A stretch of DNA of 35,385 nucleotides from Acidimicrobiaceae bacterium (GTDB lineage: Bacteria > Actinomycetota > Acidimicrobiia > Acidimicrobiales > RAAP-2): positions 1 to 35,385 of the forward strand of contig JANXXO010000090.1 in NCBI GenBank assembly GCA_025350565.1, written 5' to 3'. This document shows, one piece after another, positions 23,595 through 31,244 of this stretch; the stretch's first letter is position 1, and each line of letters opens with the position of its first letter. Under the pieces are notes generated by a model. That model worked only from the letters and a program-made list of their open reading frames with translations. It was not told the origin of the DNA and did not search any database. The position numbers and the translations under genes were made by a program.

Positions 23595-24565
23595 GGTTGC
23601 GGCTCACCGGGTCGCCGCGAGATGAACACCGCGAAGAAGTCCTTCGTGCTCGGGGTGAGAAAACGGTTCGGCACCTGATTGGGGTTCGGCACGAAGAGCG
23701 AGGCGCCACGAGCGCCGGGTCCGCCGTAGGTGACGAAGATGGGCCACTCGGGATTGATGTCTAGTTCCATGGCGCGCACCACATGCAGCTGCACCAATAT
23801 CTGCGCGAGGGATGACGAGGTCTGGGCCGGCGCCGCGACGTACAGCAGGTTGCCATTCGCGTCGACGCCAATCGCCGTTCGCCACACCGCCGAAACGCCC
23901 CCGAGGGTGACGCCCCAGAGTTGGTTGTCGTTCGACGCCAGTGTGGGCCGGTAATTGTTCACCAGCAATTGGAGATTTTGGCGCGCCATCACGATCTGGG
24001 GTCCCGGCGTGGCTCCCCCGGTCCACCGCGTGATGTTGACGTGACCATTGGCGTAACGAACCACGGTCGCGAGACCATCAACCATGGGGTGATAGAGGGT
24101 CTGGTGGGCGTAAAAACCGGCCGGCCCGTCGGCTTCGTAGAAGCCGGAGTTGAACGTTGCGAGGAGGCGACCTACGGCGGTCGCCGGCACCGCTTGGGGA
24201 CCGCGGTTGAGCGTCGTCGGCCCGGGGCCTTTGATGCCGAGGTAGAGCGCCAGTACGGTCGCGTCCGTGCGGACCCACGCGGCGTACGCCACGACGGTGG
24301 GGACGGCCGCATTAGGCGCGAAACTCGTGGTCAGAATCGCTGGGACCGGGCGAAACCAGGTGTCCACTTGACGCCACGGGTGACAGATCAGTGGCGCGGT
24401 CGCGGTCGCCGCACGGATGCAGACCGGTTTGGGCACAACCGCGGCAGCGCGGTGCGTCGAGGACACCAACTCGGTCGCCGTCGCACGCACGGTCAGGTCG
24501 CTGAGCGTAGCGCCGCCACCGAGGACGATCGCCACTACCAGCGCTGACAGTACTGACTTTCGCAT
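23588..24565 (-). CDS. exported phosphodiester glycosidase domain (NAGPA/DUF2233) protein
   Basis: A 325-residue protein with a signal peptide (VLSALVVAIVLGGGATLS). Its body resembles the NAGPA/DUF2233 fold: LATFNSGFY, GVTLGGVSAVWRTAIGVDANGNLLYVA, ELDINPEWPIFVTYGG. This family includes the human 'uncovering enzyme' and bacterial exopolysaccharide-associated proteins such as YngK relatives. It may cleave or bind glycosyl phosphodiesters in surface polymers. ATG 24565 has GAGAGAG upstream; the frame runs further back to 24619 but without a signal-peptide start. It is the first gene of a two-gene operon with the CapA-like gene. Confidence 0.78.
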   Translation of the reverse strand: MRKSVLSALVVAIVLGGGATLSDLTVRATATELVSSTHRAAAVVPKPVCIRAATATAPLICHPWRQVDTWFRPVPAILTTSFAPNAAVPTVVAYAAWVRTDATVLALYLGIKGPGPTTLNRGPQAVPATAVGRLLATFNSGFYEADGPAGFYAHQTLYHPMVDGLATVVRYANGHVNITRWTGGATPGPQIVMARQNLQLLVNNYRPTLASNDNQLWGVTLGGVSAVWRTAIGVDANGNLLYVAAPAQTSSSLAQILVQLHVVRAMELDINPEWPIFVTYGGPGARGASLFVPNPNQVPNRFLTPSTKDFFAVFISRRPGEPQPW

Positions 24566-24593
24566 AACTCTCTCTCGACTACGGCTTCGGTCA

Positions 24594-24599
24594 ATTCTA
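24594..24599 (-). promoter_or_regulatory. possible -10 box (TAGAAT) of the glycosidase/CapA operon
   Basis: TAGAAT on the minus strand lies 28 bases before ATG 24565, giving a short leader with the GAGAGAG ribosome binding site. No clear -35 box is visible. Confidence 0.3.
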
Positions 24600-24705
24600 C
24601 GAATGATCGTCCATCGCAACGGGGCACCGTAGGAGACGCACCCGACTACGTTGCTAGAAGAGTGAAGGAGACAGCGCGTCCGGGGTGCCCACGCGCGCGA
24701 TCTGC

Positions 24706-25488
24706 ATGAGTAACCGAATCGATGACATTGACCTTTCGAAATCCCTCGGCGCCGAAGAGGCCGACCGGCGGGTGGTAGCGGCCCAACATCGATTGACGCA
24801 GTTGCGACTCTTCTCCGCCGGGCTACTCGAGCCTCCCGGCGTGGGACCGGGTCTGGTCGTGATCTTCGAAGGATTCGACGCCGCGGGCAAAGGGGGTGCC
24901 ATTCGACGACTAACCCAGAGCATCGACCCCCGCCACGTTCGGGTAGTCCCCATTGGTCCCCCGTCAGCCGAGGAACTGCGCCACTTCTTCCTTTGGCGGT
25001 TCCAGTCCTCCCTTCCCGGGCGAGGCGACATGACGGTCTACGACCGATCGTGGTACGGACGGCTCCTCGTGGAGAGGGTGGAAGGACTCATCGACAAAGC
25101 GACGGCGAAAGAGTCGGGTCAACAGATTGTTGACTTCGAGCAGATGTTGGTGAGCGCCGACATGACCCTCGTAAAGTTCTGGCTGCACATCTCGGCCGAC
25201 GAACAGCTGGCGCGGTTCAACGAACGAGCGAACAATCCCCTCAAGGAGTGGAAACTCACTCCCGACGACTGGCGCAATCGCGAACATCGCCCCGCCTATC
25301 TGAAGGCGGTGGCGGACATGGTCGAGATGACCGACCGACCGCACGCTCATTGGGACCTCATCGCGGCCGAGAGCAAACGGTACGCGCGCGTCGCCGTGCT
25401 CGAAACTCTGATCGACCGCTGGACGCACGACCTGCACCGTCGCGGTCTACGGGTGCCCGAGGCCCGCGAGGGCGACTACCTCAAATAA
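24706..25488 (+). CDS. ppk2: polyphosphate kinase 2 family protein
   Basis: A 260-residue PPK2. Walker A is GFDAAGKGG (about 56-64) with K62. The lid/Walker B region is VYDRSWYGRLLVERVEG (D113, R114), followed by the family stretch KFWLHISADEQLARFNERANNPLKEWKLTPDDW. PPK2 enzymes transfer phosphate between polyphosphate and nucleotides. Class I members phosphorylate nucleoside diphosphates and others use monophosphates; the class cannot be settled by eye. ATG 24706 is used, with an in-frame GTG at 24685 as alternative. It stands 36 bases before the LLM oxidoreductase and may share its transcript. Confidence 0.9.
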   Translation: MSNRIDDIDLSKSLGAEEADRRVVAAQHRLTQLRLFSAGLLEPPGVGPGLVVIFEGFDAAGKGGAIRRLTQSIDPRHVRVVPIGPPSAEELRHFFLWRFQSSLPGRGDMTVYDRSWYGRLLVERVEGLIDKATAKESGQQIVDFEQMLVSADMTLVKFWLHISADEQLARFNERANNPLKEWKLTPDDWRNREHRPAYLKAVADMVEMTDRPHAHWDLIAAESKRYARVAVLETLIDRWTHDLHRRGLRVPEAREGDYLK

Positions 25489-25524
25489 CGGGTTACGACG
25501 GAGTCGAATCTGGAAGACTCTGGC

Positions 25525-26478
25525 ATGGACTCTCGCTACGGCATCACCATCCCCTTCGACGGCGTTCCCCTTCTCGAACATAAAGAATGGTTCCACAAAA
25601 TCGCTGACCTCGGTTACACCGACCTCTGGTCAGCCGAAGTCGACGGCGCGGACGGCTTCACGCCCTTACTGCTCGCCGCGATTTGGGAACCGCGACTCCA
25701 GTTGGGGGTCGCGGTCACGCCGGTCTTCACGCGGGGCGCTGGCCTGTTGGCGATGAGCATCGCGGCCGTCGCTGAGGTCGCCGAGGGCCGCTTCACCATG
25801 GGTCTGGGCGCGTCCAGCGAGCCAGTCGTACAGCGCTGGAACGGGGTCAAATACGAGAAGCCCTACGCGCGAACGCGTGACGTCCTTCGCTTCGTGCAGC
25901 GCGCACTCGACGGCGAGAAGATCGACGAAGTCTTCGAGACCTTCGAGGTGCACGGCTTTAAACTCTCGCGTCCGGTGGCCGTTCGTCCGCCGCTCCTCCT
26001 GGGAGCTCTTCGCCCGGGCATGCTGCGTCTCGCCGGCACCCAGGCCGACGGCGCCATCCTCAACTGGCTGAGCGCCGACGATGTGGCGCAGTGTCGCGCG
26101 GAGGTGGGCGAAGGAAAGACCATTGCCGCGCGTCTCTTCGTCATCCCCACGCCGGACGCCGAGACGGCGCGCTTGATCGGGCGACGGATGATTTCGTCGT
26201 ACCTGACCGTGACGGCGTACGCCGAATTCCACCGCTGGCTCGGTCGCGGACCGGCGTTGCAGCCCATGTGGGACGCCTGGGCCGCCGGGGACCGCAAGCT
26301 CGCCAACGCCGTCATTCCCGATTCGGTGGTGGACGAACTGATTATTCACGGATCCTACGAAGCCTGTCGCGACCACGTCGCTCGCTACATCGACGCCGGC
26401 GTACACATTCCGACGTTGGCGATCATCCCCTTCGGCGTCGACCTCCAGGAGGCGGTCGAAGGTTTGGCGCCGCGTTAG
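25525..26478 (+). CDS. LLM-class oxidoreductase (probably F420-dependent)
   Basis: A 317-residue TIM-barrel luciferase-like monooxygenase. The pattern YGITIPFDGVPLLEHKEWF, LGYTDLWSAEVDGADGFTPL, LGVAVTPVFTRGAGLLAMS, GRFTMGLGASS and RPPLLLGALRPGMLRLAG matches actinobacterial F420-dependent LLM enzymes. Members oxidise or reduce diverse substrates with F420 or FMN, and the substrate here is unknown. The C-terminal SYEACRDHVARYIDAGVHIPTLAIIP is typical. ATG 25525 is clear. Its TAG overlaps the stop of the convergent acyl-CoA dehydrogenase by two bases, leaving no room for a separate terminator. Confidence 0.85.
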   Translation: MDSRYGITIPFDGVPLLEHKEWFHKIADLGYTDLWSAEVDGADGFTPLLLAAIWEPRLQLGVAVTPVFTRGAGLLAMSIAAVAEVAEGRFTMGLGASSEPVVQRWNGVKYEKPYARTRDVLRFVQRALDGEKIDEVFETFEVHGFKLSRPVAVRPPLLLGALRPGMLRLAGTQADGAILNWLSADDVAQCRAEVGEGKTIAARLFVIPTPDAETARLIGRRMISSYLTVTAYAEFHRWLGRGPALQPMWDAWAAGDRKLANAVIPDSVVDELIIHGSYEACRDHVARYIDAGVHIPTLAIIPFGVDLQEAVEGLAPR

Positions 26479-27785
26479 ACCGATTCGGCCTCGAGGAACT
26501 CCAGCATGCCGGCAAACTTCTCCTTCGCGGCGATGGTCCGGGCCGGAATGAACTCACTGGGCACTTCGGACGGCGAGTAGTTCTTCAAGGCGTGGCGGGC
26601 CACGGTCTGGCGATGCACTTCGTCGGGACCGTCGTAGATACGCGCCGCGCGAGCCCATCGGTACATCCGCTCAAGCGGCATGTCGGTGGAATAGCCGAGC
26701 GCTCCGTACGTCTGAATCGCCCGGTCGATCACGTTGTGCAAAACGGTCGCGCCGTAGTACTTGATCATGGCGATTTCGTCGCGCGAGGCCGATGCCCCCA
26801 CCTGGTCCATCTTCCACGCGGCGTGCAGGGTCATCAATCGTGCGGCGTGCATTTCGGCGCGACTGTCGGCGATCCAGTTCTGCACGGTCTGCTTCTCGGA
26901 CAGTAACGAGCCGTGCGTGAAGCGACTGACCGCGCGCTCGCACATCATGTCGAAGGCCCGCTGACTCTGTCCGAGCCAGCGCATGCAGTGGTGAATTCGA
27001 CCCGGTCCGAGTCGCGCCTGGGCGAGCAAGAAGCCCTAGCCTTCCGGTCCAATAAGGTTCTCGCCCGGCACTCGCACGTCCACGTAGCGAATCTCGGCGT
27101 GATTACCAAAACGTCCGTAGTGGTTGTCGGGGTCGTCCATTGAACCCACGTCGCGCACGATGTCGACGCCAGGGCTGTCCACGGGCACCACGAACATCGA
27201 CGAGCCTTGGTAGGGGTGCACGTCGGGATTGGTGACGGCCATCACGACCAGAATGTCGGCCACCGATCCGTTGGTCGTGTACCACTTGTGACCGTTCAGA
27301 ACCCACTCGTCACCGTCTTTGGTGGCGCGCGTCTTCAAGAGACGGGGGTCACTGCCCGCCGTCTCGGGTTCGGTCATCGAGAAACCGGAGCGAATGGTGC
27401 CGTCGAGGAGAGGCTGGAGCCATCGTTCGCGGATGTACTCCTGACCCGTCATCTCCATGCCCGCCGCCAACAGCTCGGCGTTGCCCGAGTCCGGCGCGTT
27501 ATTGCCAAAGACGACCGGACCGTAGGGCGTCTTACCGAGGATCTCGTGCATGAGGCCGAGGCGAACTTGCCCGAAGCCCATGCCACCCAAGTCGGTGGGT
27601 AGGTGGGCCGCCCAAAGGCCGCGCTCTTGCACCTCGCGCTGCATGGGCTTAATGAAGGCGAGTGCTTGATCGTGGCTCAGGTCCAGCGTCTCGATCGGGG
27701 TGATCTCTTCTTGCACAAATTCACGCATCCAGGCGAGTTGCTTTTCGAATTCCGGTTCCGTTTCAAAGTCCCAGGCCATTGGCAC
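26475..27785 (-). pseudogene. acyl-CoA dehydrogenase interrupted by an in-frame amber codon
   Basis: A full-length acyl-CoA dehydrogenase (about 436 codons) is present in one frame, but codon 250 is TAG (27036-27038). The N-terminal part has FSMTEPETAGSDPRLL (FAD/acyl-CoA binding), WVLNGHKWYTTNG and VPGENLIGPEG. After the TAG the same frame continues GFLLAQARLGPGRIHHCMRWLG, and later RAIQTYGALGYSTDMPLERMYRWARAARIYDGPDEVHRQ. At the TAG the family usually has Q or E (GPEGQGF / GPEGEGF), one base from TAG. The protein would be cut before the C-terminal helical domain, so a truncated product should be inactive. It is either a point nonsense mutation or a sequencing error. ATG 27785 is preceded by GGAAGG. 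Confidence 0.88.
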
Positions 27786-27852
27786 CTACCTTCCAAAGGC
27801 CACTCTACGCCGTGGCCTCATGCGGCTCGAAGGGACTTAGGACCCTCTCTCC

Positions 27853-27858
27853 TACACT
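27853..27858 (+). promoter_or_regulatory. possible -10 box (TACACT) of the riboflavin synthase gene
   Basis: TACACT lies 24 bases before GTG 27883, giving a short leader that includes the AAAGGA ribosome binding site. No convincing -35 box is visible. Confidence 0.35.
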
Positions 27859-27882
27859 GGACGACGGAACGAAAGGAACGAC

Positions 27883-28398
27883 GTGGCGAAGAAAAATGCG
27901 ACGAAAGACCGCACCGCACCGGTGCGCATCGGCGTCGTCGACACTATGTTCGCGCGCTACGACATGGGTGGCGCCGCCCGCGCCGAGTTGACGTCATGCC
28001 CCGGCTACGACGAGACGTTCGTCGTGGTCGCACGCACCGTACCGGGTTTCAAGGACCTGGCGGTCGCGGCCAAGAACATGATCGAGCGCGACGGGTGCGC
28101 CATCGTGATCGCTCTCGGTATGCCCGGCAGCGCCGCGGTCGACAAAGTCTGCGCGCACGAGGCCTCCCAGGGCATCATGCTGGCCCAGCTGATGACCTCC
28201 ACCCCCATCCTGGAGGTCTTCGTCCACGAGGACGAATCAGACGACCCCGAGGTGCTCGCCAAGGTCTTCGACGACCGCTCACGCAAGCACGCCAGGAACG
28301 CGTACTGGATGCTCTTCGACCCCGACCAGCTCGCTCGTCGCGCCGGTCAGGGCGTTCGCCAAGGCTTCGACGACGCCGGGCCACTCACGACGCGTTGA
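27883..28398 (+). CDS. ribC: archaeal-type riboflavin synthase
   Basis: A 171-residue protein matching the archaeal riboflavin synthase family (RibC, paralogous to lumazine synthase and unrelated to the bacterial two-domain RibE). Conserved blocks are all present: GVVDTMFARYDM (about 17-28), RTVPGFKDLAVAAK (51-64), GCAIVIALGMPG (71-82), DKVCAHEASQGIMLAQLM (87-104), EVFVHEDE (111-118) and GQGVRQGFDDAGP (155-167). The enzyme dismutates two 6,7-dimethyl-8-ribityllumazine molecules to riboflavin. GTG 27883 follows AAAGGA. The neighbours (acyl-CoA dehydrogenase, LLM oxidoreductase) are flavoprotein-type enzymes, but no other rib gene is in the window. A short lysine-rich N-terminal extension precedes the conserved core. 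Confidence 0.9.
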   Translation: MAKKNATKDRTAPVRIGVVDTMFARYDMGGAARAELTSCPGYDETFVVVARTVPGFKDLAVAAKNMIERDGCAIVIALGMPGSAAVDKVCAHEASQGIMLAQLMTSTPILEVFVHEDESDDPEVLAKVFDDRSRKHARNAYWMLFDPDQLARRAGQGVRQGFDDAGPLTTR

Positions 28399-28423
28399 GT
28401 CGTCAACGTGGTGCCCGTTTCGG

Positions 28424-28429
28424 TAGGCT
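28424..28429 (+). promoter_or_regulatory. possible -10 box (TAGGCT) of the thiolase gene
   Basis: TAGGCT lies 10 bases before the dyad operator, so transcription would start at about 28436, just ahead of the operator. Confidence 0.4.
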
Positions 28430-28438
28430 CTCCTGGCC

Positions 28439-28454
28439 GTTACTTGTAAGTAAC
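28439..28454. promoter_or_regulatory. 16-bp dyad operator GTTACTT-GT-AAGTAAC
   Basis: Perfect 7-bp arms with a 2-bp spacer, AT-rich in GC-rich DNA, sit between the predicted transcription start and the ribosome binding site (28459-28464) of the thiolase. Size and symmetry fit TetR/FadR-type regulators of acyl-CoA metabolism. The site is placed to block transcription. Confidence 0.65.
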
Positions 28455-28469
28455 CATTAGGAGGATCAC

Positions 28470-29678
28470 ATGCCCGAAGCCGTCATTGTTGCGACCGGTC
28501 GCACCCCCATCGGGCGGGCCTTTAAGGGCACCCTCGTCGACATGCGCCCCGACGACCTGACCGCCCTCGTCGTACGCGCCGTGCTCGCCAAGCTGCCCTC
28601 CCTCGACCCCCAGAGCGTCGAAGACTTGATGGTCGGCTGTGGTCAACCGGCCGGTGAGTCGGGCTTCAACATTGCGCGCGTGGCCGCCCTCCTCGCCGGA
28701 CTGGACAACGTGCCGGGCGTCACGGTGAATCGCTACTGCTCGTCGTCTCTGCAAACCATTCGCATGGCCGCCCACGCCATCCGCGCCGGCGAAGGTGACG
28801 TGTTCATCGCGGCCGGTGTCGAAACCGTCTCGCGATTCGCCAGCGGTGCCTCCGACAGCGGCAAGGCGACCAATCCGTTGTTCAGTGACGCCATGGAACG
28901 CACGGCCAAGCGGTCCGAGCGCGTCGGCGAGACGTGGAGCCCGCAACCGGGCCTCCCCGACATCTACATCGCGATGGGCCAGACCGCCGAGAACGTGGCC
29001 GAGTACGAGCAGGTCTCTCGCCGAGAGATGGACGAGTTCGCGGTGCGCAGTCAAGAGTTGGCGGTCGAGCACCAGGCGAACGGCTTCTTCGAACGCGAGA
29101 TCGTGCCCGTCACCTTGCCCGACGGCACCGTCATCACCAAAGACGACGGCCCGCGCGCCGGGACGACTTTGGAGAAGCTCTCGTCGCTGCAGCCCGTCTT
29201 TCGCGAAGGTGGCACGATCACCGCCGGCAACGCCTGTCCGTTGAACGACGGGGCCGCCGCGGTCGTGGTCATGAGTGACACGAGGGCCAAGGAGCTCGGC
29301 ATCAAACCGCTGGCGCGCATTGTGGCGAGCGGCGTGAGCGGACTCAACCCCGAGATCATGGGACTCGGTCCCGTCGACGCCTGTCGCCAGACGTTGCGAC
29401 GCGCCGGCATGACCATTGACGACATTGACTTGGTGGAGATAAACGAGGCCTTCGCGGCCCAAGTGATCCCGAGCGCCAAGCACCTCGGCATCACCCTGGA
29501 CAAGCTCAACATCCGCGGCGGGGGCATCGCGCTCGGCCACCCGTTCGGTATGACCGGAGCGCGCATCATGACCACGCTGCTCAACTCGCTCGAGGACTCC
29601 GGGAAGCGCTTCGGCATGGAGTCCATGTGCGTCGGTGGTGGCCAAGGAATGGCCATGATCGTCGAACGCCTGGACTGA
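28470..29678 (+). CDS. acetyl-CoA C-acyltransferase (thiolase)
   Basis: A 402-residue thiolase, full length. The nucleophile is C90 in VNRYCSSSLQ. NEAFAAQ, GGGIALGHPFGMTGAR (H357) and CVGGGQGMAM (C387) complete the active site. This subgroup catalyses acyl-CoA cleavage or condensation in beta-oxidation, and the biosynthetic or degradative direction is not evident. ATG 28470 has a perfect AGGAGG five bases upstream. A 16-bp dyad operator in the leader suggests repression by a TetR-like regulator responding to acyl-CoA. The acyl-CoA dehydrogenase nearby, on the other strand, fits a fatty acid or sterol side-chain theme. It ends in a strong hairpin. Confidence 0.93.
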   Translation: MPEAVIVATGRTPIGRAFKGTLVDMRPDDLTALVVRAVLAKLPSLDPQSVEDLMVGCGQPAGESGFNIARVAALLAGLDNVPGVTVNRYCSSSLQTIRMAAHAIRAGEGDVFIAAGVETVSRFASGASDSGKATNPLFSDAMERTAKRSERVGETWSPQPGLPDIYIAMGQTAENVAEYEQVSRREMDEFAVRSQELAVEHQANGFFEREIVPVTLPDGTVITKDDGPRAGTTLEKLSSLQPVFREGGTITAGNACPLNDGAAAVVVMSDTRAKELGIKPLARIVASGVSGLNPEIMGLGPVDACRQTLRRAGMTIDDIDLVEINEAFAAQVIPSAKHLGITLDKLNIRGGGIALGHPFGMTGARIMTTLLNSLEDSGKRFGMESMCVGGGQGMAMIVERLD

Positions 29679-29693
29679 TCCAGTCCAGGCGTT
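29665..29693. terminator. 12-bp perfect stem-loop between convergent genes
   Basis: The arms AACGCCTGGACT and AGTCCAGGCGTT pair perfectly around a 5-base loop (GATCC). The structure begins inside the last codons of the thiolase and includes its TGA. It sits in the 48-bp gap facing the alcohol dehydrogenase, so it can serve both strands. There is no T-run after it, as is common in Actinobacteria. Confidence 0.7.
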
Positions 29694-29726
29694 AACGACC
29701 GTTGATCGCGTGAGCGAGCACGTTGG

Positions 29727-30779
29727 TTAGTGAATGAGCACCTTCAGCGCGTCGTACTTGGCGGCGTTGCCGAAGACGTCGTAGGCCTCAATCATCTGGT
29801 CGAAGGCGAACTCGTGCGTGACGAACTTTTCGGCGGGCAGTTTCTTGCCTTCCACCAACTTCAGCAACATGCCGAGCGTGTTCGTGTTGACCAAGCCCAT
29901 GGTGATGTCGATGTTCTTTATCCACAGTTCGTTGAGTTTCAGGTCAACGGACTTGCCGTGGACGCCGATGTTGGCCACGTGGCCCCCGGGACGAACAATC
30001 TCGGTGGCCATGGTAAAGGTCAGGGGAACGCCCACGGCCTCGATGGCGACGTCGACACCGGCGCCGTCGGTGAGGGCCAGCACTTGCTCTTTCCAGTCCG
30101 ACTCACCCGAGTTGACCGTGTCGGTCGCTCCGAATTCGCCGGCGCGCTTGAGACGGGCACTGTCGAGATCGATGGCGATGACCTTGGACGGTCCGTACAG
30201 GCGCGAGGTCATGACGGCCGAAAGACCAACGGGACCCGAACCAATGACCGCGACGACATCGCCGGGCTGCACCTGTCCGTACTGCACGCCCATTTCGAAA
30301 CCGGTCGGCAGGATGTCGGAAAGGAGGATGCCCTCGGCGTCGCTCATGTCCGCGGGAATCTTGTAGACCGAATTCTCGGCGAAGGGCACGCGAACGAGCT
30401 CGGCCTGGGTTCCGTCGATCATGTAACCGAAGATCCATCCGATGCCGGCGACACCTTCGTCGTCGAGACAGTGACTGTAGAGACCTTGGCGACAGTTCGA
30501 ACAGCGACCACACGAACTCACGCACGACAAGATGACCTTGTCACCGACGGCCAGTTGCGTCACGCCACTGCCGATCTCGGTGATTATCCCTACGCCTTCG
30601 TGACCGAGGATCCGTCCCAGTTCGACTTCGGGTACGTCGCCCTTCAAAATATGTAGGTCGGTGCCGCAGATGGTGGTGGCGAGCATCTTCACGATCACGT
30701 CGGTATTTCGCAGAATCTTGGGGTCGGGAACATCTTCCCAACTCTTCAGGCCGGGACCTTTGTAGACGAGTGCCTTCAT
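29727..30779 (-). CDS. zinc-dependent alcohol dehydrogenase family protein
   Basis: A 350-residue medium-chain dehydrogenase. The catalytic zinc ligands are C38 (TICGTDLH), H60/E61 (GHEG) and probably D155. The structural zinc lobe has C90, C93, C96 and C104 (SCGRCSNCRQGLYSHC). The nucleotide-binding motif is GSGPVGLSA (about 180-188), followed by an acidic residue in AIDLDS, which suggests NAD+ use. The C-terminal region is complete. The substrate is an alcohol or polyol, not determinable here. ATG 30779 has GAAAGAAG upstream. A gap of about 200 bp separates it from the Trm112-like gene upstream; apart from a weak CTGGAT/ATCCAG repeat, nothing was seen there. Confidence 0.9.
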   Translation of the reverse strand: MKALVYKGPGLKSWEDVPDPKILRNTDVIVKMLATTICGTDLHILKGDVPEVELGRILGHEGVGIITEIGSGVTQLAVGDKVILSCVSSCGRCSNCRQGLYSHCLDDEGVAGIGWIFGYMIDGTQAELVRVPFAENSVYKIPADMSDAEGILLSDILPTGFEMGVQYGQVQPGDVVAVIGSGPVGLSAVMTSRLYGPSKVIAIDLDSARLKRAGEFGATDTVNSGESDWKEQVLALTDGAGVDVAIEAVGVPLTFTMATEIVRPGGHVANIGVHGKSVDLKLNELWIKNIDITMGLVNTNTLGMLLKLVEGKKLPAEKFVTHEFAFDQMIEAYDVFGNAAKYDALKVLIH

Positions 30780-30981
30780 GTCAATCTTCTTTCATCGAGT
30801 AGCGCGTGGCTGGATGCCGCACGAAGATCCAGAAGTGGCCGAACCATCGGTCATTCCAGGTCCTTCTGCGAACCTAGAGCGCTCTCGGACCCCGCTGGCA
30901 GGGCCAAAAGTCATCATTGCCTCGTCGTACACCGCCTCGAGTGAGCGAACGACGACGGGCACAGGGCCGAGCCGGGCGGAG

Positions 30982-31206
30982 CTACTTGCCCGTTCGCACG
31001 ACGCTGGGATCGCTCGCCCACGCGTCGTGCTCGGCGTCGGTGACGGGTCGACTCTCGTCGGGCAGCAACACCGCAATGGAACCGCGCACTTGGTACACGA
31101 CGCGCAGGCGCGGGTTGTAAAGGACGTTGTCCGCGGGTACGTACAGCAGTTCGCCGTGGTCCACGGGGTCTTCGAGCAGGGCCAATAGGAAACTATCGAG
31201 GGCCAC
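30982..31206 (-). CDS. Trm112-like (UPF0434) small protein lacking zinc cysteines
   Basis: A 74-residue protein with the actinobacterial Trm112 pattern: FLLALLEDPVDHGELLYV, then NVLYNPRLRVVYQVRGSIAVLLPDES. The usual CP.C/CPEDKG zinc corner reads DPVDHG here, and no cysteine occurs anywhere. The fold is therefore probably kept without zinc, as in other actinobacterial members. Eukaryotic Trm112 activates methyltransferases; bacterial relatives are mostly uncharacterised. GTG 31206 follows AAAGG. It lies 38 bases downstream of the large membrane protein gene on the same strand, so the two are probably co-transcribed. Confidence 0.75.
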   Translation of the reverse strand: MALDSFLLALLEDPVDHGELLYVPADNVLYNPRLRVVYQVRGSIAVLLPDESRPVTDAEHDAWASDPSVVRTGK

Positions 31207-31244
31207 CGGTCATGCCTTTCGTCGTCACGTCGCGAACACTCACT

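Noticed and set aside
27036-27038. UAG recoding (pyrrolysine or reassigned stop)
   Set aside because: Other genes in the window, for example the secreted repeat protein, end normally at TAG, and no related machinery is visible. A point mutation or error is simpler.
28440-29645. A 401-codon open frame antisense to the thiolase
   Set aside because: The thiolase frame has every active-site motif. The antisense frame is low complexity and results from GC-rich codon bias.
29730-30656. A 308-codon frame antisense to the alcohol dehydrogenase
   Set aside because: No recognisable motifs, and the opposite strand carries complete zinc-binding motifs.
30792-31076. A 94-codon minus-strand frame between the Trm112-like and alcohol dehydrogenase genes
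   Set aside because: It overlaps the Trm112-like gene in another frame and has no motif or ribosome binding site.
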